Shown here in pieces: positions 49,878 to 58,624 of a stretch of 64,000 bases of DNA. The stretch spans positions 989,327-1,053,326 of the forward strand of contig CBDANA010000008.1 in assembly GCA_965197385.1 (NCBI GenBank), read 5' to 3'. The notes under the pieces were generated by a model that did not search any database, was not told the DNA's origin, and saw nothing but the letters and a program-made list of their open reading frames with translations. A program made the position numbers and the translations under genes. Numbering within the stretch: position 1 is the first letter of the stretch; the number at the start of each line of letters is the position of its first letter. This DNA comes from G963667915 sp965197385 (GTDB lineage: Bacteria; Acidobacteriota; Vicinamibacteria; Vicinamibacterales; UBA823).

Positions 49878-50981
49878 CTACGAGGCTGGCAGCGAGACAA
49901 CGTTGTAGAGGGTGTCGCGCTCCACCGGTTGGCGTCCGGCGGCGCGGATGAGCCGACCGATTTCGCCGGTAGTCATCGCCTCGGGCGTGCGCGCCCCGGC
50001 CATGTGGTAGATGCGCTCTTCCTGTACGGTGCCGTCCAAGTCGTCGGCGCCGAACCAGAGCGCCGTCTGTGCGACCTCGACCCCGGTGGCGATCCAGAAC
50101 GCTTTCACGTGCGGGATGTTGTCGAGCACCAGTCTGGCCACGGCGTGCACCCGCAACGTGTCGGCGGCGGTCGGCGCGGGCAGCTTGCGCATCTGGTTGT
50201 TGTCCGGGTGGAAGGCGAGCGGAATGAACGCCTGGAAACCGCCGGTCTCGTCCTGGAGCGCGCGCGCGCGCAGCATGTGGTCGACCCGTTCGGCGGCTGT
50301 CTCGATGTGCCCGTACAGCATGGTCACGTTCGACCGCATGCCGAGGTGGTGGGCCGTCCGATGGGTCGCCAGATACCGATCCGTACCGCATTTGTCGTGG
50401 CTGATCTTCCGGCGCACCCGCTCAGCGAAGATCTCCGCGCCGCCTCCGGGCAGTGAATCCAGCCCAGCCGCCATCAGCTCGCGCAGCACCTGCTCGTCCG
50501 ACCTGCCGTACAGATCTGCGAAGAACGCGATCTCCACGGCCGTGAAGCACTTCAGGTGCACGTCCGAACGGATCCGCTTGAAGCCCCGCAGCAGATCGAG
50601 GTAGTAGCTGAACGGCAGATCGGGATGCAGCCCGTTCACGACATGGAGCTCCGTCAGCGACTGATTCTGCCGTTGGCGAAGCTTGTCCCAGGCCTGCTCC
50701 AGCGACATGGTGTAGGCGCCCGGGTCGCCTGGCTTGAGCCTGGCGAACGCGCAGAACAGACAGCTCGCGACGCACACGTTGGTCGCCTCGATTCGAAGGT
50801 TGTGGTTGAAGAAGGTCCGGCCCGCGTGCCGCCGCTCGCGCTCCCGATTGGCCAGCCATCCGACCGCCAGCAGATCTGGCGCTTCGAACAGGCGAACGCC
50901 GTCATCGAAGCTCAATCGTTCACCGGCCTCGAGCCGGTCGGCGATGTCCGTCAAGCGGCAGGCCACCAGGCGCGCGTGCAT
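49878..50981 (-). CDS. mqnE: Aminofutalosine synthase (radical SAM)
   Basis: 367 residues from ATG 50981 (in-frame GTG 51053 is an alternative). Radical-SAM enzyme joining chorismate-derived carboxyvinyl-oxybenzoate to SAM in the futalosine route to menaquinone. The cluster motif is FFNHNLRIEATNVCVASCLF followed by CAFARLKPG (Cys-x3-Cys-x2-Cys). ELHVVNGLHPDLPFSYYLDL, GGGAEIFAERVRRKI and AFIPLAFHPDNNQMRK follow. mqnD lies about 8 kb downstream on the same strand; mqnA, mqnB and mqnC are not in the window. Confidence 0.93.
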   Translation of the reverse strand: MHARLVACRLTDIADRLEAGERLSFDDGVRLFEAPDLLAVGWLANRERERRHAGRTFFNHNLRIEATNVCVASCLFCAFARLKPGDPGAYTMSLEQAWDKLRQRQNQSLTELHVVNGLHPDLPFSYYLDLLRGFKRIRSDVHLKCFTAVEIAFFADLYGRSDEQVLRELMAAGLDSLPGGGAEIFAERVRRKISHDKCGTDRYLATHRTAHHLGMRSNVTMLYGHIETAAERVDHMLRARALQDETGGFQAFIPLAFHPDNNQMRKLPAPTAADTLRVHAVARLVLDNIPHVKAFWIATGVEVAQTALWFGADDLDGTVQEERIYHMAGARTPEAMTTGEIGRLIRAAGRQPVERDTLYNVVSLPAS

Positions 50982-51095
50982 GAATCCCAGGAGGAAGATC
51001 GCCGGACGCCACCGGGCGACCGGCGAATCGGTCGAATAGCCAGTTTCGGGCACCTCGACGAATGCTTATTCTGCCATGCTATACTCCCCCCGGAC

Positions 51096-51288
51096 AATCG
51101 ACGCTTCCCGGTGGCCAAGCGAAGTGGGTGTGACTCCCACACGGTGCCGCCACTGTGAGCGGGGAGCGAAGCGGCTTCGGTGCTCCGGAATAACGTCCTC
51201 AGTCCTCAAGGAGCCGCCACTGTGCTTGAGCAGAGCATGGGAAGGCGCCGTCGCTTCGTGTTGATCCGCGAGTCAGGATACCTGACCA
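51096..51288 (+). promoter_or_regulatory. Cobalamin (AdoCbl-type) riboswitch
   Basis: The conserved aptamer stretches are present in order: GAAGTGGGTGTGACTCCCAC then ACGGTGCCGCCACTGTGAGC and GGGGAGC; GCCGCCACTG...GCATGGGAAGGCG; and the B12 box GCGAGTCAGGATACCTG (about 51268-51285). After it a hairpin GCCCGCTC / GAGCGGG (51307-51336) lies ahead of the btuB ribosome site and may be the expression platform. It should lower btuB-D-C-F expression when cobalamin is plentiful. Confidence 0.95.
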
Positions 51289-51367
51289 CCGGGCTCGTTC
51301 TCTTCTGCCCGCTCCGGCGATGTTGCCGCGAGCGGGTTCGGCGCGCGATCACGCCGAAAGGAGCCCG

Positions 51368-53644
51368 ATGCCAGACTCGTCTCGCCCGTCGCCCCTTCTC
51401 TTCATACTCGTCCTCGTCTCCTTCAGCGTCCTGCTCGCACCAGCGCTCGTGTCCGGGGCGGAGCTGGCCGGACGCGTCATCGACCCGGACGGCCGTGTGG
51501 TGCCGGGAGCCCGGGTGCTGCTCTCGCAGGCGTTGGCGGTCACCGCCACCACGGCCACCGACGCACAGGGGCGCTTCCAGTTCGCCTCGCTCGACGCCGG
51601 ACGGTACGAGGTGCGCGTCGGCGTCGCCGGATTTCGCGGGGAGTCGACCAACGTCGATCTCGCCGGCGACGAGACCCGGCAGGTCACCATCGCGCTGAGG
51701 GTCAGCGCAATCGCCGAATCCGTGGTGGTGTCGGCGTCGCACGTGGACCGACCGCTCTCGCACACACCCGACAGCGTCACGGTGATCGACGCCGGCCTTC
51801 TCGAGGATCGTCAGGTCGAGACGGTCGCGGACGCGCTCCGCCTGGTGCCGGGGCTCACCGTGACCCAGGGCGGCGGGCGGGGAGGCGTCACGTCGCTGTT
51901 TCCGCGCGGCGGCGAATCGAACTTCACGCTCGTCCTGATCGACGGGGTGCGCACGAACGCCTTCGGCGGCGGATTCGACTTCGCCCATCGGCCGGTGGCC
52001 GACATCGAACGCATCGAAGTCGTCCGCGGTCCGCAGAGCGCCCTCTACGGGTCGGACGCCATCGGGGCTGTCGTGCAGATCGTGACCCGGCACGGTGGTC
52101 CGACACGCGCGACCGGACTCGTCGAAGGCGGCGGCTTCGGCACGACCCGTGTCACCGGCTCGGTCGCCGGGTCCAGTGGCGCCTGGAGTTGGGGCGCCAG
52201 CGGGGAGCGACTCGACACGGACGGCTTCACCGGCACCGCCCCGGCGACGGGTGAGCCGGTCACCAACGACGACTACCGGCGGCAGGACGGGTCCTTCAGC
52301 CTCGGCTGGACCGACGGCCGCGCGATCCGGATCAGGGGTACCGGACGGCTGAGCGCCACGGAACGAGGCTTCCCCGGGCCGTTCGGCAGCGACCCGGCTG
52401 GCAACGTAGCGGCGATCGACACGATCTCACGCGGTGAGAATGACTCGCGACTGCTCTCCCTGAGCGCCTCGTTTCCGTGGCATGCCCGCGTGACCCAGCA
52501 GGTGCAGGTCTCCTGGAGCGACCTCGACGGCGCTTTCACCAGCCCGTTCGGCGAATCGGAGTCCGAATCGCGTCGTCTGTCGGTTCGCGCCCAAGCCGAC
52601 GTGACGCTGCACCGGCAGGTCGGCCTCTCGGCCGGCTTCGAACTGCAGCGCGAGCAGGCGCTGAGCACGTTCATCACCGGAGCGGACGTCAGCCAGGTCC
52701 CGGTTCGACGCCGGGTGTTCGGGTCGTTCGCCGAACTGCGGCTCGAGACCGCGGACCAGCTCTACGTGACCACCGGGCTGCGCCTGGAGCACATTCATCG
52801 GAACGCGCTGGCACCGGATCCGAACGCGTTCTCGCCGCGCCCGTCGTTCGGCGCCGACACCGTGGTCTCCGCGAACCCCAAACTGTCGGCCACCTACTTC
52901 CTGCAGCCGGTCCAGCAGCGGCAGCGGCACTGGACACGGCTGCACGCCTCAGTTGGCACCGGCATCAGGCCACCCGACGCGTTCGAGATTGCGTTCACCG
53001 ACAACCCCTCGCTCGCGCCCGAGCGTAGCCGTAGCGCGGACGTCGGGATCGAGCAGACCTTCGCCGGCGGCGCCCTGATCGTCGACGCGACCGGGTTCTT
53101 CAACCGATACGATGATCTGATCGTCTCGGTAGGCCAATCGCTTCGAGACGCCAGCCAGTTCCGGACGGACAACATTTCCAACGCCCGATCACGCGGCCTC
53201 GAGCTCGCGGTCTCCAGCCGGACCCGGTGGGGCCTCGGCGTCGGGATGACGTACACCTGGATGGCGACCGAGATCCTGGCCGTGGACCAGGTGCCGGACG
53301 AAGCCCCAGCCCCGTTCACGATCGGCGACTCGCTGCTGCGCCGGCCGCGTCACCAGGGTGCGCTGGACCTGTCGTACCACCGCGGCGCGCTGACCGCGTT
53401 CGGGCAAGTCGGCGCGCGCAGCCGAAGCCTCGACGTCGAGCCGTCCTTCGGGGGGTTCGGCGGGCTCTTCACCAACCCTGGCTACGGCGTAGTGACCGTG
53501 GGCGCCACGCTCGAACTGCGGAGCGGACTGGACCTGTTCGCCCGTGTGATGAACCTGCTCGATCGCCAGTACGAGGAAGCCTTCGGGTTTCCGGCGCTCG
53601 GCCGGAGCGCCATCGTGGGGATTCGCGTTGCTGCGCGTCGCTGA
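51368..53644 (+). CDS. btuB: TonB-dependent cobalamin receptor (BtuB-like)
   Basis: 758 residues from ATG 51368 with AAAGGAG upstream (an in-frame start at 51320 lies inside the hairpin). Signal peptide to about SGA; then a CarboxypepD_reg domain (about 32-115, GRVIDPDGRVVPGARVLLSQ), a plug (SVTVIDAGLLEDRQVETVAD, VLIDGVRTNAFGG, IERIEVVRGPQSALYGSDAI) and a 22-strand-type barrel ending VGIRVAARR. The cobalamin role rests on the riboswitch and the btuDCF genes that follow, with which it overlaps. Confidence 0.93.
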   Translation: MPDSSRPSPLLFILVLVSFSVLLAPALVSGAELAGRVIDPDGRVVPGARVLLSQALAVTATTATDAQGRFQFASLDAGRYEVRVGVAGFRGESTNVDLAGDETRQVTIALRVSAIAESVVVSASHVDRPLSHTPDSVTVIDAGLLEDRQVETVADALRLVPGLTVTQGGGRGGVTSLFPRGGESNFTLVLIDGVRTNAFGGGFDFAHRPVADIERIEVVRGPQSALYGSDAIGAVVQIVTRHGGPTRATGLVEGGGFGTTRVTGSVAGSSGAWSWGASGERLDTDGFTGTAPATGEPVTNDDYRRQDGSFSLGWTDGRAIRIRGTGRLSATERGFPGPFGSDPAGNVAAIDTISRGENDSRLLSLSASFPWHARVTQQVQVSWSDLDGAFTSPFGESESESRRLSVRAQADVTLHRQVGLSAGFELQREQALSTFITGADVSQVPVRRRVFGSFAELRLETADQLYVTTGLRLEHIHRNALAPDPNAFSPRPSFGADTVVSANPKLSATYFLQPVQQRQRHWTRLHASVGTGIRPPDAFEIAFTDNPSLAPERSRSADVGIEQTFAGGALIVDATGFFNRYDDLIVSVGQSLRDASQFRTDNISNARSRGLELAVSSRTRWGLGVGMTYTWMATEILAVDQVPDEAPAPFTIGDSLLRRPRHQGALDLSYHRGALTAFGQVGARSRSLDVEPSFGGFGGLFTNPGYGVVTVGATLELRSGLDLFARVMNLLDRQYEEAFGFPALGRSAIVGIRVAARR

Positions 53645-54470
53645 CGTCGCATTCGCCTACGGCCGACAGCCCGTCCTGCGCGACGTGTCGCTGGACCTCG
53701 CGCCGGGAGATCTCGTCGGCATTCTCGGACCGAACGGTTCGGGCAAGACAACGCTGCTCCGGCTGATCGGCGGGCTGCTCCGTCCGTCGGCCGGTCGCAT
53801 CGAGCTCGACGGATGCGACCTGGGCGCCCTGCCGCGCGCCGAACTCGCGCGGCGCATGGCCATCGTGCCCCAGGAGACCCAGCTCGCGTTCGACTACTCG
53901 GTGCTGGAAATCGCCCTGATGGGACGCTACCCGCACCTGCGCGCGCTGCAAGTCGAGGGCCCGGCGGACATCGCGATCGCCTGCGCGGCGCTGGCGCAGA
54001 CGGGAACGGCCTCACTCGCCGATCGGTCCTTCATGACGCTGAGCGGCGGCGAAAAACAGCGCGTCGTCATCGCCAGCGCCCTGGCACAGTTCGAACCGCC
54101 GACGGAGGGTCAACGGCGTGATGTCCACGAGCTGCTCCTGCTCGACGAACCGACGGCGTCGCTCGACCTCCGATACCAGCTCGACGTGGCCGCCACGTTG
54201 CGCCGGCTCAACGGCGAGCGCGGAACGGCGATGGTCGTGTCAACGCACGATTTGAACTTCGCCGCCAGCCTGTGCGACCGCGTCGTGCTCTTGCGAGAGG
54301 GGCGGATACTTGCCGCCGGCGCCATTCGCGACGTGCTTCGCGCGGACTCGGTCCGTGCCCTGTACGACGTCGAGGCCGTCGTCGAAGATCACCCGATGGT
54401 AGGTCATCTGACGGTGGTACCGTTCGCGCGGCGGAACGTAGCCTCCAGCATGAACGATGACACACAATAG
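53628..54470 (+). CDS. btuD: Cobalamin ABC transporter ATP-binding protein
   Basis: 280 residues; TTG start within the btuB 3' end. FecE/BtuD-type ATPase: Walker A GILGPNGSGKTTLLRLIGGL, Q-loop VPQETQLAFDYSVLEIALMG, signature LSGGEKQRVVIASALA, Walker B LLLLDEPTASLDLRYQ, H-loop VVSTHDLNFAASLCDRVVLL. An unusual short insert, FEPPTEGQRRDVHE, lies between the signature helix and Walker B. Overlaps btuC. Confidence 0.95.
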   Translation: MLRVADVAFAYGRQPVLRDVSLDLAPGDLVGILGPNGSGKTTLLRLIGGLLRPSAGRIELDGCDLGALPRAELARRMAIVPQETQLAFDYSVLEIALMGRYPHLRALQVEGPADIAIACAALAQTGTASLADRSFMTLSGGEKQRVVIASALAQFEPPTEGQRRDVHELLLLDEPTASLDLRYQLDVAATLRRLNGERGTAMVVSTHDLNFAASLCDRVVLLREGRILAAGAIRDVLRADSVRALYDVEAVVEDHPMVGHLTVVPFARRNVASSMNDDTQ

Positions 54471-55551
54471 ACTGGCGGCGGCCCGGACGCTCGCCCCGAC
54501 CGCGCCGCCTGCTCGAAAGGAAGGTGTGTCCAGTCGGACCAACGCCCGGTGGAGTCTCCGACAGCGCCTGACCGTTGCGGTCGCCGCCTTCGGCGGCCTG
54601 GCCGTGCTCGCGATCATGGTCGCGCCGCTGATCGGGCCCACGCCAATCGCCCTGGGACGGGTGTTCGATCGATCCGTGCCCTTCGCCGACAACGTCGACG
54701 CGCAGATCTTCTTCATCGCTCGGCTGCCGCGCGCCCTGGCCGGTGCCGTCGTCGGCGCGTCACTGGCGGTCGCCGGCGTCGTGTTCCAGGCGCTGCTGCG
54801 CAACCCGCTCGCGACGCCGTTCACGCTGGGCGTCTCGGCCGGCGCGTCGCTCGGCGCCATGCTCGTCATCACCTTCGGCGTACCGCTTGCGGTGGGCGGT
54901 ATCCCGGCCGTGCCGATCGCCAGTCTCTTCGGCTCGCTCGGCGCGGCCGGCATCGTCTACGCGATGGCGACGCTACGGCATCGGGGACTGTCCACGACCG
55001 TGCTCCTACTCGCCGGCGTGACGCTGAACTCGTTTTTCTCGGCGATCATCATGTTCGTCCAGTACTCGGGCGATTTCGCACAAACGTTTCAGACGGTGCG
55101 GTGGCTGATGGGCAGTCTCGACGTGAGCGGGTTCCAGCCGATCGCGTCCGCCCTGCCGCTGACCGGCGCCGCGTTCGTCATGTTCGCCACGCTGCCCCGC
55201 GCGCTCAACCTGCTGACGCTTGGAGGCGACAGTGCCGCGTCGCGCGGCGTCGACGTGCTGCGCACCCAGCGCGTGGCCTTCCTGAGCGCGTCACTGGCCA
55301 CCGGCGCGGCAGTCTCACTGGGCGGTCCGATCGGCTTCATCGGCATCGTGATCCCGCATCTCGTGCGCCTGCTGGTCGGCGCCGACCACCGGATCGTCAT
55401 GCCCGCCTCGGCCTGCCTGGGCGCGGCCTTCCTGGTGACGTGCGACGTCGCCGCCCGCACCGTCATGGCGCCGCTGGAGCTGCCCGTCGGGGTGATCACG
55501 GCGCTCACCGGAGGACCGTTCTTCTTATGGCTGCTCGTGCGACGGCGTTGA
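54457..55551 (+). CDS. btuC: Cobalamin ABC transporter permease (FecCD family)
   Basis: 364 residues, about ten membrane helices after a 35-residue cytoplasmic lead. FecCD signatures: FFIARLPRALAGAVVGASLA, VAGVVFQALLRNPLATPFTL, GVSAGASLGAMLVI, VLLLAGVTLNSFFSAIIMFV and GGPIGFIGIVIPHLVRLLVG. ATG 54457 overlaps the btuD end by 14 bases. Forms the channel for the substrate delivered by BtuF. Confidence 0.95.
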   Translation: MTHNRLAAARTLAPTAPPARKEGVSSRTNARWSLRQRLTVAVAAFGGLAVLAIMVAPLIGPTPIALGRVFDRSVPFADNVDAQIFFIARLPRALAGAVVGASLAVAGVVFQALLRNPLATPFTLGVSAGASLGAMLVITFGVPLAVGGIPAVPIASLFGSLGAAGIVYAMATLRHRGLSTTVLLLAGVTLNSFFSAIIMFVQYSGDFAQTFQTVRWLMGSLDVSGFQPIASALPLTGAAFVMFATLPRALNLLTLGGDSAASRGVDVLRTQRVAFLSASLATGAAVSLGGPIGFIGIVIPHLVRLLVGADHRIVMPASACLGAAFLVTCDVAARTVMAPLELPVGVITALTGGPFFLWLLVRRR

Positions 55552-55553
55552 CG

Positions 55554-56432
55554 ATGTCGCGGCGGATCCGGTCGCCCCTCGCCTGGCTCCTCGCGATGAC
55601 CGCGGTCGCGACGCTGGTGACCGCCCAAGCCGTCCCACAGCGCATCGTGTCGGCCATTCCCGCCGTCACCGAGATCCTGTTCGCCATCGGCGCCGGATCC
55701 CAGGTCGTCGGCGTCGGCAGCTACGACCGGTACCCGCCCGAGGTGGAGGATCTCGCCCGTGTCGGCGGACTGATCGACCCCGACATCGAAGCGATCCTCG
55801 CGCTGGAGCCCGACCTCGTCGTGCCGTACGCCACCCAGCGCGACCTGATCTCCCAGCTCGAGCGCGCGCGCATCCCACTCTTACTCTACGCGCACGGAAG
55901 TCTAGGCGACGTGCTCACGACGATCCGGGCGCTCGGCCGTCGGACCAGGCGGAGCGCACAGGCGGAGCGCGTCGCACGCGGCATCGAGCAGAACCTGGCC
56001 GTGATCGGCACTGCCCTGACCGATCGTCCTCGTCCGCGCACGCTCCTGGTGATTGCGCGCGAGCCAAACTCCCTGCGGAACCTCTTCGCGAGCGGAGGCA
56101 TCGGATTTCAGCACGACATGCTGGTGCTGGCCGGGGGTGAGAACGTGCTGGCCGCCACCTCGACTCGGGCGGCACAGGTCACGACCGAGACGATCCTTCA
56201 GCTCGCACCCGACGTCGTACTCGAGGTGCGGGCCGGCGACACGGTGACCGAGGCCGAGATTGCCCGGGAGGCCGCGGTCTGGCAGACGCTTCCGTCGCTC
56301 CCGGCAGTACGCGAGGGCCGAGTGGTGTTTCTGGCCGGGAGCGATCTGGTGATTCCCGGACCGCGCATTGCCTCGGCCGTCGCCCGATTCGCGCGGGCCC
56401 TCCATCCGGACGCGCCCGGATTCGGCCAATAA
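55554..56432 (+). CDS. btuF: Periplasmic cobalamin-binding protein
   Basis: 292 residues from ATG 55554, three bases after the btuC stop; the frame extends far upstream only as a btuC shadow. Signal peptide (PLAWLLAMTAVATLVTAQAV), then a class-III binding-protein fold: RIVSAIPAVTEILFAIGAGS, VVGVGSYDRYPPEVEDLARV, DPDIEAILALEPDLVV and a second lobe RTLLVIAREPNSLRNLFASG. There is no lipobox. Delivers B12 to BtuCD. Confidence 0.92.
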   Translation: MSRRIRSPLAWLLAMTAVATLVTAQAVPQRIVSAIPAVTEILFAIGAGSQVVGVGSYDRYPPEVEDLARVGGLIDPDIEAILALEPDLVVPYATQRDLISQLERARIPLLLYAHGSLGDVLTTIRALGRRTRRSAQAERVARGIEQNLAVIGTALTDRPRPRTLLVIAREPNSLRNLFASGGIGFQHDMLVLAGGENVLAATSTRAAQVTTETILQLAPDVVLEVRAGDTVTEAEIAREAAVWQTLPSLPAVREGRVVFLAGSDLVIPGPRIASAVARFARALHPDAPGFGQ

Positions 56433-56655
56433 ATAAATAATAAATATCGATGCGAGCGCCGAAGTTACTCGTCTCCTGGAACTCGGGCAAGGACAGCGCC
56501 TGGATGCTCCACGTGCTCCGCCAGGAGGGACGATGGCCGGTCGGCGGACTCCCGACGACGACCAACGAAGTCGCGGGACGCGTCTCGATGGATGCCGTGC
56601 GTCGAGACCTGCTCCGCCGCCAGGCCCGTGCGGTCGACCTCCCGCTTGTACGTCG

Positions 56656-57696
56656 TCAGACCAGAGTGGACCAATGAGCGTGTTTTACAAGAGAGACCTT
56701 TCGCCGGTTGACCGCTCCACGCGGCGTGTGTAGATTCTCCCGTTTTCGTTGTGCCAGTGTCCTCCGTTTGATCTGGTCGCGTCGCGCGAGGATCACCGGC
56801 CGTCGCCCGTGATAGACGTCGGCCGGCGTCACGTTGTCCAGCGCCTCATGCAGCCGTCGATGGTTGTAGTCGTCGACGAACCGCGCGATGGCCCGTTCGA
56901 GTTCCCACGGGCTGTAGTATTTCTCGAGTTTCACCACGTTCTTCATCGACCGGTGATACCGCTCGATCTTGCCCTGGGTCATCGGATGATACGGCGCCCC
57001 ACGCGTGTGTGCGATCTTGTGGGTTTCCAGATACTCCGCCAGCTCCCCCGAGACGTAACACGGCCCGTTGTCGCTCAAGAGCCGCGGCCGATGGACCACC
57101 AGGATTCGGTCGAGCCCCGTCTTGGCCCGGGCCAGGTCCAGCGTCTCCATCACGTCGGCGGCTTGCATCGACGTCCGGAGCATCCAGGCGATGATGTAGC
57201 GCGCGTAATCATCCAGCACCGTCGACAGGTAGTACCAGCCCCAGCCAACCACCTGCAGATAGGTGAAGTCGGTCTGCCAGAGCTCGTTCGGCCGACGGGT
57301 CGGATGCCGGAACGACTTCGCTGCCGACAGCACGATGAAGGCTGGGCTCGGAATCAGGTCATAGGCCTTGAGGATGCGATAGACGCTCGATTCCGACAGA
57401 AAATGGCCCTCCCGGTCGGTCAGCTGCCAGGCCAGCTCCCGCGGCGACCGTTCGGGATCCGCCAACGCCGCCTCCACCACGCGCTGCCGCACCCGTGGCG
57501 GAATCCGGTTCCAGTAGCGGCGCGCCGCCGAGGGCTTCGACTGGAGTCCCGCTCGCCCCCGTTCGGCGTAGCGGTGATACCAGACGTAGAACGTGGACCG
57601 ATTCACCTGCAGCTCCCGTAACGTCTGCCGCACGGGCAGGTCGGAGCCCTCAACGAGCCGGATGACCTCGTACTTCTCGGCGGCGGTCCGTCTCAC
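56656..57696 (-). CDS. Transposase OrfB (DDE integrase core), IS copy 2
   Basis: 346 residues, residue for residue the same as the OrfB at 36098. The catalytic triad (QTDFTY, SDNGPC, GKIERYH) is intact. GTG start overlapping the orfA stop. Confidence 0.94.
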   Translation of the reverse strand: MRRTAAEKYEVIRLVEGSDLPVRQTLRELQVNRSTFYVWYHRYAERGRAGLQSKPSAARRYWNRIPPRVRQRVVEAALADPERSPRELAWQLTDREGHFLSESSVYRILKAYDLIPSPAFIVLSAAKSFRHPTRRPNELWQTDFTYLQVVGWGWYYLSTVLDDYARYIIAWMLRTSMQAADVMETLDLARAKTGLDRILVVHRPRLLSDNGPCYVSGELAEYLETHKIAHTRGAPYHPMTQGKIERYHRSMKNVVKLEKYYSPWELERAIARFVDDYNHRRLHEALDNVTPADVYHGRRPVILARRDQIKRRTLAQRKRENLHTPRGAVNRRKVSLVKHAHWSTLV

Positions 57697-58055
57697 GTAC
57701 CGACCTCCGAGTCGAAGGCCGTCACGTTTTTTTTCAACAGTCGATTCTCGAGCACCATCTCGGCCACGACCTGCTTGAGCCGGCCGTTCTCTTGGCGCAG
57801 GTCGGTGACTTCACTCGACGTCGCTTCGCGGGTCGTATCCCCAACCAGCCGTTTCTTCCCGGCTTCGAGGAACTCCTTGCTCCACCGGTAGTAGAGATTC
57901 GGGTTCAGGCCCTCGCGGCGACAGAGCGTCGCTATGCTCTCTTCGCCTCGCAGCCCCTCGAGAACGATCTGGATCTTTTCTTCGGCTGAGAACCGGCGCC
58001 GCGTCTTCCGCCGGATGTCTTGCACCACTTTCTCTGCTGACTTCGCCTTGCTCAT
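57693..58055 (-). CDS. Transposase OrfA (HTH), IS copy 2
   Basis: 120 residues from ATG 58055, identical to the OrfA at 35739, with the same GAGGAGG ribosome site, HTH and C-terminal coiled stretch. The in-frame start at 58079 adds eight residues and is unlikely. Confidence 0.93.
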   Translation of the reverse strand: MSKAKSAEKVVQDIRRKTRRRFSAEEKIQIVLEGLRGEESIATLCRREGLNPNLYYRWSKEFLEAGKKRLVGDTTREATSSEVTDLRQENGRLKQVVAEMVLENRLLKKNVTAFDSEVGT

Positions 58056-58624
58056 GAGGACCTCCTCCTCTGGCGGCAAAGTCTCTCTTATTTCTAGGCC
58101 TCACGTGGTCCACAATGGTCTGAACCCATGCACTCCCGCTGATCGAGGTGCCGCTCCCGTTTCCGTACTCGAACACCGACTACGAAATGCGTATGGCGCA
58201 GGCCGTCCGCCGCGCCGTCGCCGAGGGCTTCACCCATGTCACCTTCGGCGATCTGTTCCTCGAGGACGTCAGGCAGTATCGGGAAACCCGGCTTGCTGGA
58301 TCTGGCCTGGACCTCATCTTCCCGCTGTGGCGGCGCCCGACCGCCGCGCTGTCACGCAGGATCGTGGCTGAAGGACTGCGTGCGAAACTGACCTGTGTCG
58401 ACCCGCGTCACCTCGATCGGGCGTTCGCCGGCGTCGACTACGATGCTGCACTGCTGGACCGGCTGCCCGACGACGTGGACCCCTGCGGCGAGCGCGGCGA
58501 ATTCCACACATTCGCCTACGACGGCCCGATGTTCGGGACGGCGATCGACGTCACGGTCGGTGAGATCGTGGAACGGGACGGATTCGTGTTCGCCGATCTC
58601 GAGCCGCCCGTCTAGCAGGGCTGC

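Larger units (their letters stand above)
56647..58132 (-). mobile_element. Two-ORF insertion sequence (IS3-like, DDE/rve), copy 2
   Basis: 1,486 bp, opposite in orientation to copy 1 and apparently identical in sequence. It is flanked by an 8-bp duplication, CTCCCGCT (56639-56646 and 58133-58140), and splits the DPH6-like gene. Eight bases is longer than the 3-5 bp usual for IS3. Confidence 0.95.
56450..58615 (+). pseudogene. Diphthine-ammonia-ligase-like (DPH6/PP-loop ATPase) gene interrupted by IS copy 2
   Basis: The first part (56450-56646) reads MRAPKLLVSWNSGKDSAWML with the PP-loop SGKDS, then TTTNEVAGRVSMDAVRRDLL and ends VDLP. The second part (58125-58615 side) resumes as LPLIEVPLPFPYSNTDYEMR, then VTFGDLFLEDVRQYRETRLA, CVDPRHLDRAFAGVDYD and CGERGEFHTFAYDGPMFG. 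Removing the IS and one copy of CTCCCGCT restores a continuous frame (VDLPLIEVPLPF). Bacterial members are amide-forming or unknown; the eukaryotic-archaeal relatives amidate diphthine. Confidence 0.92.
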
